Part shown: piece by piece, positions 13,860-14,244 of the stretch
Layout: every line of letters starts with the position of its first letter
Position numbering within the stretch: position 1 is the first letter of the stretch
Assembly (NCBI GenBank): GCA_965365465.1
Contig: CBDUBU010000085.1
Coordinates: forward strand, 1 to 14,244
Length of the DNA: 14,244 nucleotides
DNA from: CBDUBU01 sp965365465
GTDB taxonomy: Bacteria; Bacteroidota; Rhodothermia; Rhodothermales; DASSAV01
Direction of reading: 5' to 3'
Position numbers and translations under genes: made by a program
Notes under the pieces: generated by a model
What the model was told of the DNA's origin: nothing
Seen by the model: only the letters and a program-made list of their open reading frames with translations
Database searches by the model: none

Positions 13860-13903
13860 GTGTGTTTGCGCCCAAATAGCCCGACACCGGAAATAGAGTC
13901 TCT

Positions 13904-14244
13904 ATGTACACCTTTCTTGTCGTTTTAATCGCAATCCTGGCAGTCTTTTTGACCCTGCTCGTTCTTGTCCAGAGCGGGAAAGGAGGCGGACTTGCAGGCA
14001 TCGCCGCAGGCGGCGCCACCACGCAGATTCTTGGCGCACGCCAGGCGCCTGACATTCTGGAGAAAGCAACCTGGATGCTTGCTTCCCTCTTTATCGTCCT
14101 GTGCATTCTGACCAACTTCACGATTGCCGATACCGCGACGGAAGAAAGCGTCATTCAGCAACGCGCCCGGCAAGGCCAGTCGGAACAGCAAACGCCGGCG
14201 GTTCCGCCTCCGGCAGGACAGGCGCAGCCAGGCGCACAGGCCCC
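13904..14244 (+). CDS. secG: Preprotein translocase subunit SecG, 3' end beyond window
   Basis: SecG is the small inner-membrane subunit of the SecYEG protein-export channel. It starts at ATG 13904, and 113 codons are visible without a stop. Translation begins MYTFLVVLIAILAVFLTLLV (TM1, about 2-22). It then shows the family signature LVQSGKGGGLAG (21-32), a TT..LGARQAPDILEKATWML segment (39-60), TM2 (about 58-75) and a Gln/Pro/Ala-rich hydrophilic tail from about residue 90. SecG proteins of 75-130 residues with such tails are normal, so the stop is probably just past the window. No strong Shine-Dalgarno is visible (GGAAATAGAG, 5-14 nt upstream). Together with the Omp85 gene upstream it adds to an envelope-biogenesis theme, but no functional coupling is shown. 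Confidence 0.95.
   Translation, partial: MYTFLVVLIAILAVFLTLLVLVQSGKGGGLAGIAAGGATTQILGARQAPDILEKATWMLASLFIVLCILTNFTIADTATEESVIQQRARQGQSEQQTPAVPPPAGQAQPGAQA

Overview
The window is about 14.2 kb of GC-rich, densely packed bacterial chromosome made almost entirely of recognisable housekeeping genes. Several features point to the Bacteroidota/Rhodothermota side of the FCB group. The secreted subtilase ends in a domain resembling a type IX secretion sorting tail. Most genes lack a Shine-Dalgarno sequence. The SpmA homologue carries a large insert, and there is an Omp85 outer-membrane protein. A Rhodothermales-like (Salinibacter/Rhodothermus-type) organism is my best inference, but no rRNA or other decisive marker is present.

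Layout: (1) 1-2645, plus strand: the 3' part of malQ (4-alpha-glucanotransferase), then spmA and spmB, paired nucleoside-recognition/GATE-type membrane proteins. A bidirectional hairpin terminator (2680-2714) separates them from the convergent groESL operon. (2) 2748-4883, minus strand: groES-groEL with a perfect CIRCE operator, a sigma70-like promoter and a consensus ribosome binding site. (3) 5076-6235, plus strand: a DUF2085 membrane protein and a small glycine-rich membrane protein. (4) 6240-10521, minus strand: a one-TM proline-rich protein of unknown function, a secreted subtilase and MutY with a C-terminal Nudix-fold domain. (5) 10605-14244, plus strand: an Omp85/TamA-like outer-membrane protein, RsmE, an ADP-ribose pyrophosphatase-like Nudix protein and the start of SecG, probably partly co-transcribed.

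The genes do not form one obvious pathway. Themes that recur are proteostasis and envelope biogenesis (GroESL, subtilase, Omp85, SecG) and nucleotide or RNA quality control (MutY, Nudix, RsmE). I found no CRISPR array, tRNA, rRNA, insertion sequence, phage or toxin-antitoxin locus. I also see no convincing undescribed multi-gene system. The points most worth a second look are local: an intact Nudix box inside MutY, the SpmA insert, the conserved-looking C-terminal motif of the 201-aa protein, the glycine-zipper membrane protein, and groES as the only gene with a strong Shine-Dalgarno sequence.
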